Assembly: GCA_017795085.1 (NCBI GenBank)
Contig: CP051246.1
Coordinates: 742,514 to 806,513, forward strand
Length of the DNA stretch: 64,000 bases
Direction of reading: 5' to 3'
Origin: Salegentibacter sp.
Lineage (GTDB): Bacteria; Bacteroidota; Bacteroidia; Flavobacteriales; Flavobacteriaceae
Shown here: piece by piece, positions 17,358 through 26,294 of the stretch
Layout: every line of letters starts with the position of its first letter
Position numbering within the stretch: the first letter of the stretch is position 1
The notes under the pieces: generated by a model
The model's database searches: none
The model's input: only the letters and a program-made list of their open reading frames with translations
What the model was told of the DNA's origin: nothing
Position numbers and translations under genes: made by a program

Positions 17358-18131
17358 ATGCTGAAAATTAGACAATTAGCCGGGTATTTATTGGTCTTTT
17401 TCCTATTAATAGGCTGTACCGATGATAATAGCGAGCAAAAGACTGAAATTGATAAAAGTAAAAATCTGCTAAGCCTTGGTGCTTCGGCACAGGATATTTT
17501 AAGTGACCAGACTTATACTTCCATTACTATTGAAATAGTATATGTAAATGGCTATGCTCCCAATCCTGAGGCCATTACACAATTCACTAAATTCTTAAAG
17601 GAGCGTATATACAAGCCCGATGGAATTGAAATAACCCAGCGTTCGGTAAGTTCTTCGGGGCAGGCACCGTTTGATATTGATGAGGTTGCCGCTATAGAAA
17701 AAGATGAGCGTTCTATTTATACAGTAGGGGATGAAATTGCGATTTATATCTATTTTGCCGATGGAAGTAATGAAGACGACGAGGATAATAAGTTTGTTCT
17801 TGGTTCTGCTTATAGGAATACTTCTATGGTGATTTACGGAGAAACTATCAATAATTTTTCAGAACGTAATAATGCACCGGAAAAAGAAGATATACAAGCT
17901 GCAGTGCTAAATCACGAATTTGCTCATTTATTAGGCTTGGTTGATCTAGGTACCGAACCTCAAAGTGACCATAAGGATGATGATAATGAGGGGCATTGTA
18001 ATGTTTCAGGTTGCCTAATGCAATCTTCCATAGAATTTGGAAGTGGGATTGTAGATGTAATAGACGGTGGTAATATTCCCCAGCTTGATGCAGCGTGTAT
18101 AGATGATCTACGAGCCAACGGGGGAAAATAA
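17358..18131 (+). CDS. Zinc metalloprotease lipoprotein (metzincin-like)
   Basis: A 257-residue exported lipoprotein (lipobox 'LLIGC', Cys 20). The zinc site is HEFAHLLGL (His 186, Glu 187, His 190), followed about 30 residues on by a Met-turn-like 'GCLMQ'. An Asp/Glu/His-rich loop lies between them. This resembles the membrane metalloprotease-like lipoproteins of Flavobacteria. Natural substrates are unknown. The 31 bp gap after the methyltransferase suggests a shared transcript. Confidence 0.82.
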   Translation: MLKIRQLAGYLLVFFLLIGCTDDNSEQKTEIDKSKNLLSLGASAQDILSDQTYTSITIEIVYVNGYAPNPEAITQFTKFLKERIYKPDGIEITQRSVSSSGQAPFDIDEVAAIEKDERSIYTVGDEIAIYIYFADGSNEDDEDNKFVLGSAYRNTSMVIYGETINNFSERNNAPEKEDIQAAVLNHEFAHLLGLVDLGTEPQSDHKDDDNEGHCNVSGCLMQSSIEFGSGIVDVIDGGNIPQLDAACIDDLRANGGK

Positions 18132-18244
18132 ATTGAATTTTTTGGGTTACGAAATGCGAACAACTATTTTCAGTAACATAAACATCCTGAACTAGCTTTA
18201 AAGGTTCATTTAATCATATAAGAAATACCGAAAATCCTTATGAT

Positions 18245-18265
18245 ATCCCGGATCAATCTCGGGAT
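18245..18265. repeat. Intergenic dispersed-repeat fragment
   Basis: ATCCCG (18245-18250) and CGGGAT (18260-18265) form an inverted repeat in the gap between the metalloprotease and recQ. It resembles the short 'TCGGGAT/TTCGGAA' elements at about 3035 and 53948. Confidence 0.4.
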
Positions 18266-18320
18266 GATGTTTTAAAAATATTCATTTTGCAACTGCTTAC
18301 TGCAAACTGTTCACTGAATT

Positions 18321-20513
18321 TTAATTAGCTACTTCACTTATAAATTTAATCCGGTAGAGGCGGAGTTCTTCATCGTCGTAATCACCGTCAAATTCATCAA
18401 TGGCTTCATCTATTTTATCGGTTTCTGCTTCCAGAAAATATTCGTGGATTTCCTCTTGCTGGTCTTCATCAAGAATATCATCAATCCAGTAATCGATGTT
18501 TAGTTTGGTACCGCTGTATACAATGGCTTCCATTTCTTTGATGAATTCGGGCATTTCCATCCCTTTTGCCGAGGCTATATCATTTAAAGGTAATTTCCGG
18601 TCTACATTCTGAATAATATAAAGTTTTAAGGCTGAATTGGCCCCGGTAGATTTCACCACCAAATCATCGGGACGAGTGATCTCGTTTTCTTCAACATAAC
18701 GGCTAATAAGTTCAGTGAATTCTTTTCCGTATTTTTTGGCTTTTCCTTCGCCAACACCGTAAATATTAGAAAGTTCCTTACGGTTTATCGGATATTTTAG
18801 GGCCATATCTTCTATAGAAGGATCCTGGAATACTACAAAAGGAGGTACCTCAAGTTTTTTGGCTACTTTCTTGCGTAGATCTTTTAACATTTGTACCAGC
18901 TGCTTATCTATTCCACCACCTGATTGTGTAGGTGCGGCTTCCTGAGTAGTGGCATTAAATACGTGATCTTCCGTCATCATAAAAGATTTCGGATTTTTTA
19001 AAAAGCCATGACCTTTTTCGGTAAGTTTAATAATACCGTAAGTTTCAATATCCTTTCTAAGATAACCAGCTACCAGTACTTGCCGTACCAGGGCCATCCA
19101 GTATTTACTCTCGTGATGTTTACCCGCCCCAAAAAGCTCATGCTCATGGGTTCTATGCGAAATAATTATGGCATTGGCCTTGCCAATAAGTGTTTTTACA
19201 ACTTCTTTAGCTTTATAAAGTTCGCGAGTCTCTCTTATGGTTTTTAGCAATAATTCCACATCATCCTGGGCTTCACTTTTTTTCTTGGGATTCCTAACAT
19301 TATCATCCATAGAAGCTCCGTCACCGGTTTTTTCATCAAAATCTTCCCCAAAATAATGCAGTATAAATTTACGTCTTGAGACCGAAGTTTCAGCATAAGC
19401 AACGACTTCCTGAAGTAATGCGTGACCAATTTCCTGTTCAGCAACAGGTTTGCCGCTCATAAATTTCTCCAGCTTTTCAATATCTTTATAAGAATAAAAT
19501 GCCAGGCAATGGCCTTCACCACCATCACGGCCTGCACGTCCGGTTTCTTGATAATAGCTTTCAATACTTTTTGGGATATCGTGATGAATTACAAAGCGAA
19601 CATCGGGTTTGTCTATTCCCATTCCAAAAGCAATAGTAGCCACCACTACATCAATATCTTCCATCAGGAACATATCCTGATGACGGGCGCGTGATTTAGC
19701 GTCAAGGCCTGCGTGGTAAGGAACAGCTTTTATACCGTTAACCTGAAGGGTTTGCGCCAGCTCTTCAACTTTTTTTCTGCTTAAACAGTAAATAATTCCC
19801 GATTTACCTTCGTTTTGTTTTACAAACCTGATAATATCGGCATCAACATTTTGCGTTTTTGGCCGTACTTCGTAATAAAGGTTTGGCCGGTTAAAACTTG
19901 CTTTAAAAGTAGTGGCATCAGAAATACCAAGGTTCTTTAATATGTCTTCCTGAACTTTTGGCGTGGCCGTAGCTGTAAGCGCAACAATTGGAATGTTATC
20001 ACCAATACGTTTTATAATATGCCTTAAATTTCGGTATTCAGGTCTAAAATCATGACCCCATTCACTAATACAGTGGGCTTCATCAATAGCCAGAAAGGAA
20101 ATTTTCTGGGTTTTAAGAAATTCTACGTGATCTTCTTTGGTAAGCGATTCTGGGGCAACGTATAGTAATTTTGTAATTCCGTTAGCAATATCTTCTTTTA
20201 CCTGCCGTACTTCCGTTTTATTTAGTGAGGAATTAAGTACATGAGCTACACCATATTCTGAAGAAATACCCCTGATAGCATCAACCTGGTTCTTCATTAA
20301 GGCAATTAAGGGCGAAACCACAATCGCAGTACCGTCTTTAATTAAGGCCGGAAGTTGGTAGCACAGCGATTTTCCTCCGCCGGTTGGCATTACCACAAAA
20401 GTGTTGTTTTCTTTTACAACACTGGTAATTACCTGTTCCTGAAGCCCTTTGAATTGGCTAAATCCAAAGTGCTTCTTTAATTGTTTGTGTAAATCAATTT
20501 CGGTCAAACTCAT
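18321..20513 (-). CDS. recQ: ATP-dependent DNA helicase RecQ
   Basis: A 730-residue SF2 helicase. Walker A 'MPTGGGKS' (42-49), the DEAH box in 'LAIDEAHCISEWGHDFRPEY', motif III 'ALTATATPKV', and motifs V-VI 'IAFGMGIDKPDVRFVIHHDIPKS' and 'QETGRAGRDG' are all present. An RQC-like winged helix and an HRDC domain ('RKKVAKKLEVPPFVVFQD', about 550-620) follow. The zinc-binding cysteines normally found after 'RRKFILHYFGE' are absent. RecQ acts in recombination and fork repair. It is divergent from the kdsD-like gene. Confidence 0.95.
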   Translation of the reverse strand: MSLTEIDLHKQLKKHFGFSQFKGLQEQVITSVVKENNTFVVMPTGGGKSLCYQLPALIKDGTAIVVSPLIALMKNQVDAIRGISSEYGVAHVLNSSLNKTEVRQVKEDIANGITKLLYVAPESLTKEDHVEFLKTQKISFLAIDEAHCISEWGHDFRPEYRNLRHIIKRIGDNIPIVALTATATPKVQEDILKNLGISDATTFKASFNRPNLYYEVRPKTQNVDADIIRFVKQNEGKSGIIYCLSRKKVEELAQTLQVNGIKAVPYHAGLDAKSRARHQDMFLMEDIDVVVATIAFGMGIDKPDVRFVIHHDIPKSIESYYQETGRAGRDGGEGHCLAFYSYKDIEKLEKFMSGKPVAEQEIGHALLQEVVAYAETSVSRRKFILHYFGEDFDEKTGDGASMDDNVRNPKKKSEAQDDVELLLKTIRETRELYKAKEVVKTLIGKANAIIISHRTHEHELFGAGKHHESKYWMALVRQVLVAGYLRKDIETYGIIKLTEKGHGFLKNPKSFMMTEDHVFNATTQEAAPTQSGGGIDKQLVQMLKDLRKKVAKKLEVPPFVVFQDPSIEDMALKYPINRKELSNIYGVGEGKAKKYGKEFTELISRYVEENEITRPDDLVVKSTGANSALKLYIIQNVDRKLPLNDIASAKGMEMPEFIKEMEAIVYSGTKLNIDYWIDDILDEDQQEEIHEYFLEAETDKIDEAIDEFDGDYDDEELRLYRIKFISEVAN

Positions 20514-20535
20514 TCAATTGTCTTACAATTTTACA

Positions 20536-20543
20536 TACATTTG
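20536..20543 (+). promoter_or_regulatory. Putative -7 box (TACATTTG) of the kdsD-tatC-lptB group
   Basis: Perfect TAnnTTTG match in the recQ/kdsD divergent gap, 53 bp before the TTG start at 20596. No standard -33 element was found at normal spacing. Confidence 0.4.
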
Positions 20544-20595
20544 CAAACTAAAGATACATATTTCTTTAGTACTCACAATTCTTAATTTTATAAAT

Positions 20596-21468
20596 TTGAA
20601 ACTTCAGGAAAAAATTCTTAGAGCTGCCAAAGAAACCATCTCCACTGAAGCTAAAGCTATTGCAAATTTAGAACATCTTCTTGATAATGAGTTTGTTTTG
20701 GCGACAGAAAAAATTTATAATTCACGGGGAAAGCTTGTGGTTACAGGAATTGGTAAAAGCGCAATTGTAGCCAATAAAATTGTAGCTACTTTAAATTCTA
20801 CCGGAACCTCCGCTATTTCTATGCATGCTAATGCTATAAATGGGAATTTAGGGAATATTAAGAAAGAGGATGTGGTCATTTGTATTTCTAAAAGTGGAAA
20901 TAGCCCCGAAATTAAAGTTTTAGTACCTTATATAAAAAGCTTTCAAAATTCAATTATTGGTATTACTAGCGATAAAGCTTCTTTTTTAGGACGCAATGCC
21001 GATTTTATGATTAATACTTTTGTTGAAGAAGGGACCTGCCCAAATACCCTGGTATCTGCCACGAGTACACACGTCCAAATGGTGATGGGCAATGCCTTGG
21101 CAATGTGTTTGTTGAAATTAAAAGAATTTTCATGCCTTGATGTTGCCAAATATCATCCGGGCTCTTTGAAGAAAAGATTGTATCCAAGACCGGACGATAT
21201 TACAACACAATATAGAGAGTCTGCTGTAAATCCCGAAACTTCGGTTACCGATGGCGACATTCGACGAATACTGAAGAAAACCAGTAACTTTTCTAACATT
21301 ACAGCACGAGATATTATGGGTGAAAACCCCATTGAACAGGATGCTTTGGCTGTTGGTACGCTTGAATTACTTGAAAAAAATAAAACCTCACAACTCCTGG
21401 CTATTGAAAATAATAAATACATAGGAGTAGTGCATATTCATAACCTAATTAGTGAAGGTATTTTATAA
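20596..21468 (+). CDS. Divergent KpsF/GutQ (KdsD-like) sugar-phosphate isomerase
   Basis: About 290 residues if it starts at TTG 20596 (KLQEKILRAAKETI...), the point where family similarity begins; there is no suitable ATG. An SIS domain ('GIGKSAIVANKI', 'CISKSGNSPEIKVL') precedes a CBS region. KdsD makes arabinose 5-phosphate for Kdo. Several marks are altered: the usual HGDLG reads NGNLG, HPGGALGKRLY reads HPGSLKKRLY, and the first CBS repeat appears to lack about 25 residues between 'VNPETSV' and 'TDGDIRR'. The frame is open, but activity is doubtful. Its stop overlaps the tatC start (TAATG). Confidence 0.8.
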   Translation: MKLQEKILRAAKETISTEAKAIANLEHLLDNEFVLATEKIYNSRGKLVVTGIGKSAIVANKIVATLNSTGTSAISMHANAINGNLGNIKKEDVVICISKSGNSPEIKVLVPYIKSFQNSIIGITSDKASFLGRNADFMINTFVEEGTCPNTLVSATSTHVQMVMGNALAMCLLKLKEFSCLDVAKYHPGSLKKRLYPRPDDITTQYRESAVNPETSVTDGDIRRILKKTSNFSNITARDIMGENPIEQDALAVGTLELLEKNKTSQLLAIENNKYIGVVHIHNLISEGIL

Positions 21469-22325
21469 TGAAAAAAATAGGTACTCCCCCAGAAGCTGAA
21501 GGAAAAGCTGAAGAAATGTCTTTTCTCGATCACCTTGAAGAATTAAGATGGCATCTTATTCGTGCTACTTTGGCCATAGTTATTGCCGCTTCAGTGGCTT
21601 TCCTTTTAAAGGGGTTTATTTTTGATATTTTGCTATTTGGGCCTAGTAAAGGCGATTTTTTCTCCTATGATATGCTTTGTCGCATTTCAACCTCGTTAGG
21701 CTTAGATGCTGGATTTTGTTTTGACGAAATGCCGTTTAGAATTCAGAGTAGAACTATGGGGGGGCAGTTTTCCGCTCACGTATGGACTTCAATTACCGCA
21801 GGCTTTATTATCTCATTTCCGTATGTGATTTATGAGTTTTGGAAATTTGTAGCCCCGGCTATGCATCATACCGAACGTAAATATGCACGGGGTTTTATTG
21901 CTATATCATCGCTCTTATTTTTCACCGGGGTGGTATTCGGTTATTATGTTGTAACTCCGCTTTCTATAAATTTTCTTGGAAAATATCAGGTAAGTGAAAC
22001 GGTTTTTAACGATTTTGATTTGAGCAGTTATATTGGCCTGGTAAGAGCTTCAGTGCTGGCCAGTGGGCTTATTTTTGAGTTGCCCATTGTAATTTATTTT
22101 TTAACCCGGGTTGGTGTGGTAACTCCCGATTTCTTGAAAAAATACAGAAAGTATGCATTGGTGATTGTACTTATTCTTTCAGCAATTATTACCCCGCCCG
22201 ATATTGTAAGTCAAATAATCGTGGCAATTCCCGTACTTATTTTGTATGAAATAAGTATTATCATTTCAAAGGTGATCTACAAACAAGAACAACGTAAATT
22301 AAAAAATCAAGGTTATGATAGATAA
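21468..22325 (+). CDS. tatC: Sec-independent protein translocase TatC
   Basis: A 285-residue six-helix inner-membrane protein, the twin-arginine signal receptor. Diagnostic stretches are 'SFLDHLEELRWHLIRA' near the N-terminus, 'ISFPYVIYEFWKFVAPAMHHTERKYA' and 'RKYALVIVLILSAIITPPDIVSQI'. An insert of about 25 residues in the first periplasmic loop is common in Bacteroidota. It overlaps kdsD-like by one base and the next gene by 11 bp, so translation is probably coupled. Confidence 0.97.
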   Translation: MKKIGTPPEAEGKAEEMSFLDHLEELRWHLIRATLAIVIAASVAFLLKGFIFDILLFGPSKGDFFSYDMLCRISTSLGLDAGFCFDEMPFRIQSRTMGGQFSAHVWTSITAGFIISFPYVIYEFWKFVAPAMHHTERKYARGFIAISSLLFFTGVVFGYYVVTPLSINFLGKYQVSETVFNDFDLSSYIGLVRASVLASGLIFELPIVIYFLTRVGVVTPDFLKKYRKYALVIVLILSAIITPPDIVSQIIVAIPVLILYEISIIISKVIYKQEQRKLKNQGYDR

Positions 22326-22665
22326 AGTTGACGAGTTTAATGCCTATCGTCAGCAGATGAACGATAAAATCTTAAGCGAGAACAACAAAGTGCTTAAGCG
22401 AATTTTTAATCTCGATACCAATGCTTTTGCTGAAGGGGCTTTAGATAAACGTACCAAAGAATTACTTGGACTGGTGGCTTCATTAGTGTTGCGCTGCGAC
22501 GATTGTGTTAAATATCATTTAGAATCGAGTTACAAGGAGAATTTAAGTCGGGATGAAGTGATGGAAACCTTGAGTATTGGAACCTTAATTGGCGGTACGA
22601 TAGTGATTCCGCATTTGCGTCGTGCTTTTGAATATTGGGAAGCTTTAGAGACTGCCCATGAATAA
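22315..22665 (+). CDS. Carboxymuconolactone decarboxylase (AhpD-like) family protein
   Basis: A 116-residue all-helical protein. The redox-type motif 'LRCDDCVKYHLESS' (Cys-x-x-Cys plus His, about 61-74) is that of AhpD-like peroxidase partners. The real substrate is not known. It overlaps the end of tatC by 11 bp and is followed by lptB after about 40 bp, in a gene order that I recall as common in Flavobacteria. Confidence 0.9.
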   Translation: MIDKVDEFNAYRQQMNDKILSENNKVLKRIFNLDTNAFAEGALDKRTKELLGLVASLVLRCDDCVKYHLESSYKENLSRDEVMETLSIGTLIGGTIVIPHLRRAFEYWEALETAHE

Positions 22666-22704
22666 AGCTGGTACAATTCGTGTATCTTAGAAGAACAAAA
22701 AGTT

Positions 22705-23448
22705 ATGATGAAGCTGCGCGCTGAAAATTTGGTAAAATCATATAAGGGCCGGGAGGTTGTAAAAGGAATTTCCGTTGAAGTTAATCAGGGGGAAATCGTT
22801 GGGCTGCTCGGGCCTAACGGAGCCGGAAAAACCACTTCTTTTTATATGATTGTGGGACTTATCAAACCGAATAAAGGCACCATTATTCTCGATAAACATA
22901 ATATAACTAAATACCCGATGTACAAACGTGCCCAAAATGGAATAGGGTATTTAGCACAGGAAGCTTCGGTTTTTAGAAAACTCAGTATTGAAGAAAATAT
23001 TATGAGTGTCCTGGAACTTACAGACCTCGATAAAAAAGAGCGACAAGAGAAAATGGAATCGCTGATTGAAGAATTTGGTTTGGGACATATCAGAAAAAAC
23101 CGGGGCGATCTTTTAAGTGGGGGCGAACGTCGGCGTACAGAAATTGCCCGAGCCCTGGCAACCGATCCTAAATTTATTCTGCTTGATGAACCTTTTGCCG
23201 GGGTAGATCCCGTGGCGGTTGAAGATATTCAGCGGATTGTAGCTCAGTTGAAAAATAAAAATATCGGTATTCTTATTACCGACCACAATGTACAGGAAAC
23301 CCTGGCCATAACCGATCGCACTTATCTGATGTTTGAAGGTACTATCCTGAAACACGGCATTCCTGAAGAGCTTGCCGAAGATGAAATGGTACGGAAAGTA
23401 TATCTGGGTCAAAATTTTGAACTTAGAAAGAAGAAGATTTTTGATTAA
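22705..23448 (+). CDS. lptB: LPS export ABC transporter ATPase LptB
   Basis: A 247-residue ABC ATPase. Walker A '[16 protein letters not shown]' (about 37-52), the LptB-type Q-loop region '[21 protein letters not shown]', signature '[15 protein letters not shown]', Walker B '[13 protein letters not shown]' and the switch His in '[10 protein letters not shown]' are present. The '[10 protein letters not shown]' signature separates LptB from other ABC ATPases. It powers transfer of lipopolysaccharide from the inner membrane with LptFG, which are elsewhere. A second ATG at 22708 is possible. Confidence 0.96.
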   Translation: MMKLRAENLVKSYKGREVVKGISVEVNQGEIVGLLGPNGAGKTTSFYMIVGLIKPNKGTIILDKHNITKYPMYKRAQNGIGYLAQEASVFRKLSIEENIMSVLELTDLDKKERQEKMESLIEEFGLGHIRKNRGDLLSGGERRRTEIARALATDPKFILLDEPFAGVDPVAVEDIQRIVAQLKNKNIGILITDHNVQETLAITDRTYLMFEGTILKHGIPEELAEDEMVRKVYLGQNFELRKKKIFD

Positions 23449-23561
23449 GACCAATTCGGGGCAAGTCCACGGATTATCGGGTAAAACTTCAACAAACGAA
23501 TAAACAAAATTGAATTCAGGTTGTCACCTCGAACACAGTCCAGACATTTCTATTTTAAACC

Positions 23562-24320
23562 CTATGCTATTTTCTTTTGATCTCCAAATATCAGGGAAAG
23601 TATTACATAACTTAAAATAATTAATGGGATGGCGATAAATTGAAAAATCAGGATTAAAACCAGACATACTATCAAAAAGAAATAACGTAGTTTATTTTCA
23701 GCAAAACCCCAGTTATCAAATTTTAAGGCAAATAATTTTATTTCGGCATTTAGCAGATAACAACTTAGAGCGGTTAAGGCAATTAGAAACCATTCATTCA
23801 ATAATAAATCATTCATAAAATTCTCGGGTTGAAAAGTCAAAATCAGGGGTAAACTCAAAATTAACATCGCATTTGCCGGTGTAGGCAGACCAATAAACGA
23901 ATCGGTTTGGCGATCGTCAACATTAAATTTTGCAAGGCGAAAACCAGAAGCCAGGCTTATAAAAAGCCCAACAATTGCCAACAGATGAAAATCCCATTCC
24001 CACCAGGAATTTTGAGCTTCCCAACCGGAATTTGCAATCGCTTTTCCCGGCAAGGCTTTGGTTAAAAGTTGAAACATTACTATGCCCGGTACCACACCGC
24101 TGGTCACCACATCAGCCAGCGAATCGAGTTGCAGTCCAACTTCGCTTTTTGCATCCAGCATTCGGGCAGCCATTCCGTCAAAGAAGTCGAAAAATACCCC
24201 ACCCGCAACAAAAGCCGCAGCCATAATTAAATTGCCCTGAACCGCAAAAATTATCGCAATACAGCCGCATAATAAGTTCAATAAGGTAATAGTGTTAGGA
24301 ATAAATCTTTTAATGCTCAT
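23562..24320 (-). CDS. pssA: CDP-diacylglycerol-serine O-phosphatidyltransferase
   Basis: A 252-residue membrane enzyme making phosphatidylserine, the precursor of phosphatidylethanolamine. The CDP-alcohol phosphatidyltransferase signature D-x2-DG-x2-AR-x8-G-x3-D-x3-D is complete in 'FDFFDGMAARMLDAKSEVG' and the following 'QLDSLADVV' (about 44-71). Six to eight hydrophobic helices are visible. The length is normal for the PssA type found in Bacteroidota. Confidence 0.93.
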   Translation of the reverse strand: MSIKRFIPNTITLLNLLCGCIAIIFAVQGNLIMAAAFVAGGVFFDFFDGMAARMLDAKSEVGLQLDSLADVVTSGVVPGIVMFQLLTKALPGKAIANSGWEAQNSWWEWDFHLLAIVGLFISLASGFRLAKFNVDDRQTDSFIGLPTPANAMLILSLPLILTFQPENFMNDLLLNEWFLIALTALSCYLLNAEIKLFALKFDNWGFAENKLRYFFLIVCLVLILIFQFIAIPLIILSYVILSLIFGDQKKIA

Positions 24321-24618
24321 GGGTTGATTTTTGATGAAAATAGATATTAACTCGGTACATTTAAATTTTAATTATCGACTAACCGTCGACCTAAAAGAAT
24401 CACGTCCGTTCGAGTGAAATCCTACAAGGGTTTTGTATCGAGAACAGTGATTTGGGTTCAAAAACTTGTTCTCTATAAAATTTTCTCAAGAAAAATCACT
24501 CGAACTCAGATTAGTAAAAGTTTTCACTTTGTGTAAAACTAAGCTGAAAATTGCCAAAAAACAATCACTTTGGGTAAAACCCAAAAGTCTTTCCTATTTT
24601 TGAATAGAATTAAAAAGC
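24321..24618. other. Intergenic region with short direct repeats and the lnt promoter
   Basis: No gene seen. TCACTTTGTGTAAAAC (24534-24549) and TCACTTTGGGTAAAAC (24565-24580) are direct repeats with one mismatch, 31 bp apart. Upstream lie fragments resembling flavobacterial intergenic repeats ('CGTTCGAGTGA...TTTTGTATCGAGAA'). A TATTTTTG box (24595-24602), with TTTG at 24569-24572, could be the lnt promoter. Confidence 0.5.
24595..24602 (+). promoter_or_regulatory. Putative lnt promoter -7 box
   Basis: TATTTTTG fits TAnnTTTG, with TTTG 22 bp upstream as a possible -33 element, slightly wider than usual. The start codon is 16 bp downstream. Confidence 0.4.
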
Positions 24619-26208
24619 ATGAAAAATACCTTATTCGCCATTTTAAGTGGAATTTTCCTTGCCTTGGCCTGGCCAACCTACGGGTTTCCACTTTTGCTGT
24701 TTTTTGCATTTGTACCTTTGTTGTATGCTGAATTTAAATGGCGAAATTCAAAGCTGAAGTTTCGTGGCTGGCGTATTTTTGGCGGAGCTTATCTCAGCTT
24801 TTTTATCTGGAATTTAATCACTACCTATTGGATCTATTTTTCCACGCCTTTTGGCGGGGCCTTTGCCGTCTTGGTGAATTCCCTGCTGATGACCTTGGTT
24901 TTTATGTTGTATCATAAAGTCGCAAAGCGTGCAGGGTTTGGTGCTTCAGCCACATTTTTAGTGAGTATTTGGATGGTTTTTGAAAAACTTCATCTGAGTT
25001 GGGAGTTTTCCTGGCCCTGGCTAAACCTCGGAAATGCTTTTTCCGAATTTCAAAACTGGGTGCAATGGTATGAGGTAACTGGCACTTTTGGTGGAACGCT
25101 CTGGATTTGGGTAAGCAATCTACTTATTTTTCGCGTTTTGTTGCTTTATCGTGAATTTAAAGACCACGAGATTATTTATCGGGGTTTGGTAAAACTGGCA
25201 CTTTTAATCTTGCTGCCAATTGGTGTTTCCTATTGGGTTTTGTCAGTTTATGAAGAACAAGGTAAATCCATGGAGGTGGTAGTTTTACAACCAAATATTA
25301 ACCCATATACTGAAAAGTATAATACCACCGATAGCCGAATAGGGGAATTGTTATTGGATTTAGCTCAAGAGAATACTGACGAGAATACCGATCTACTCGT
25401 AGCTCCTGAAACCGTTTTTGCTGATGGTACGATACTTCCCGAATTTCAACAATCTGAAGCTGCATTTTTTGGTCGGGAATTGATTAACCGTTATCCAAAT
25501 TTGAATTTTTTAAGTGGAATCTCTTTTTATGAGCGTTTCAATAATCCGGATAAGGTACGTAAGCAAAGCAATAGGCTAGGCCCTAATGATTGGTACGATG
25601 ATTATAATTCGGCCTTTTTTATAAATCAGCAGGATTCAGCGGATTTTTACCATAAATCGAAATTGGTAGTAGGGGTAGAGAATTTTCCATATCAGGAATA
25701 TTTACGCCCTATTTTAGGAGATATTATGATAGATTTGGGCGGAACCGTGGCGATGAAAACCACCCAGGAAAAGCGTTCGGTTTTTGAATTGGATGCCGGA
25801 GAGGCTACAGCACCAATTATTTGTTATGAATCGATTTATGGCGATTATGTTACCGGTTATGTAAAAAATGGTGCCGGATTTTTAAGCATTATTACCAATG
25901 ATGCCTGGTGGGGTGATACACAAGGGCATCAACAGCATCTGAGTTACGCCAAACTACGCGCGATAGAAACCCGAAAAGATGTGGTGCGAAGTGCCAACAC
26001 GGGAATCTCAGCTTTTATCAATCAAAAAGGCCATGTTACCCAAAGTTTAGCTTATGAAAAACGAGGCAGTTTGAAAGCTGAAATAAAATCAAATTCCATC
26101 GAGACTTTTTATGTACGCCACGGCGATTATTTACCTAGAATCGCGCAATTTTTAAGTCTTTTTATCTTTCTTTTTGCGATGGTAAAGTATAGGAGAAATA
26201 GGATGTAA
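24619..26208 (+). CDS. lnt: Apolipoprotein N-acyltransferase
   Basis: A 529-residue inner-membrane enzyme that adds the third acyl chain to lipoproteins. Six or more N-terminal helices (residues 1-210) precede a nitrilase-type domain. The catalytic Glu is in 'LLVAPETVFADG', the Lys in 'FYHKSKLVVGVENFPY', and the Cys in 'PIICYESIYG'; the order and spacing are those of Lnt. A final hydrophobic helix closes the protein. Several lipoproteins in this window are plausible substrates. Confidence 0.95.
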   Translation: MKNTLFAILSGIFLALAWPTYGFPLLLFFAFVPLLYAEFKWRNSKLKFRGWRIFGGAYLSFFIWNLITTYWIYFSTPFGGAFAVLVNSLLMTLVFMLYHKVAKRAGFGASATFLVSIWMVFEKLHLSWEFSWPWLNLGNAFSEFQNWVQWYEVTGTFGGTLWIWVSNLLIFRVLLLYREFKDHEIIYRGLVKLALLILLPIGVSYWVLSVYEEQGKSMEVVVLQPNINPYTEKYNTTDSRIGELLLDLAQENTDENTDLLVAPETVFADGTILPEFQQSEAAFFGRELINRYPNLNFLSGISFYERFNNPDKVRKQSNRLGPNDWYDDYNSAFFINQQDSADFYHKSKLVVGVENFPYQEYLRPILGDIMIDLGGTVAMKTTQEKRSVFELDAGEATAPIICYESIYGDYVTGYVKNGAGFLSIITNDAWWGDTQGHQQHLSYAKLRAIETRKDVVRSANTGISAFINQKGHVTQSLAYEKRGSLKAEIKSNSIETFYVRHGDYLPRIAQFLSLFIFLFAMVKYRRNRM

Positions 26209-26294
26209 AAAATAAAGCTAATCCGCTAAAAGGTATAAGAGAAAAGAATCGAGAAAAGCCGAAAAGTTAACTTCTTTTTTGAGGGTGTGGATTT

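Noticed and set aside
20449..20595. Upstream extension of the kdsD-like gene
   Set aside because: The extra residues (Cys- and aromatic-rich) lie antisense to the recQ start and match nothing; similarity begins at TTG 20596.
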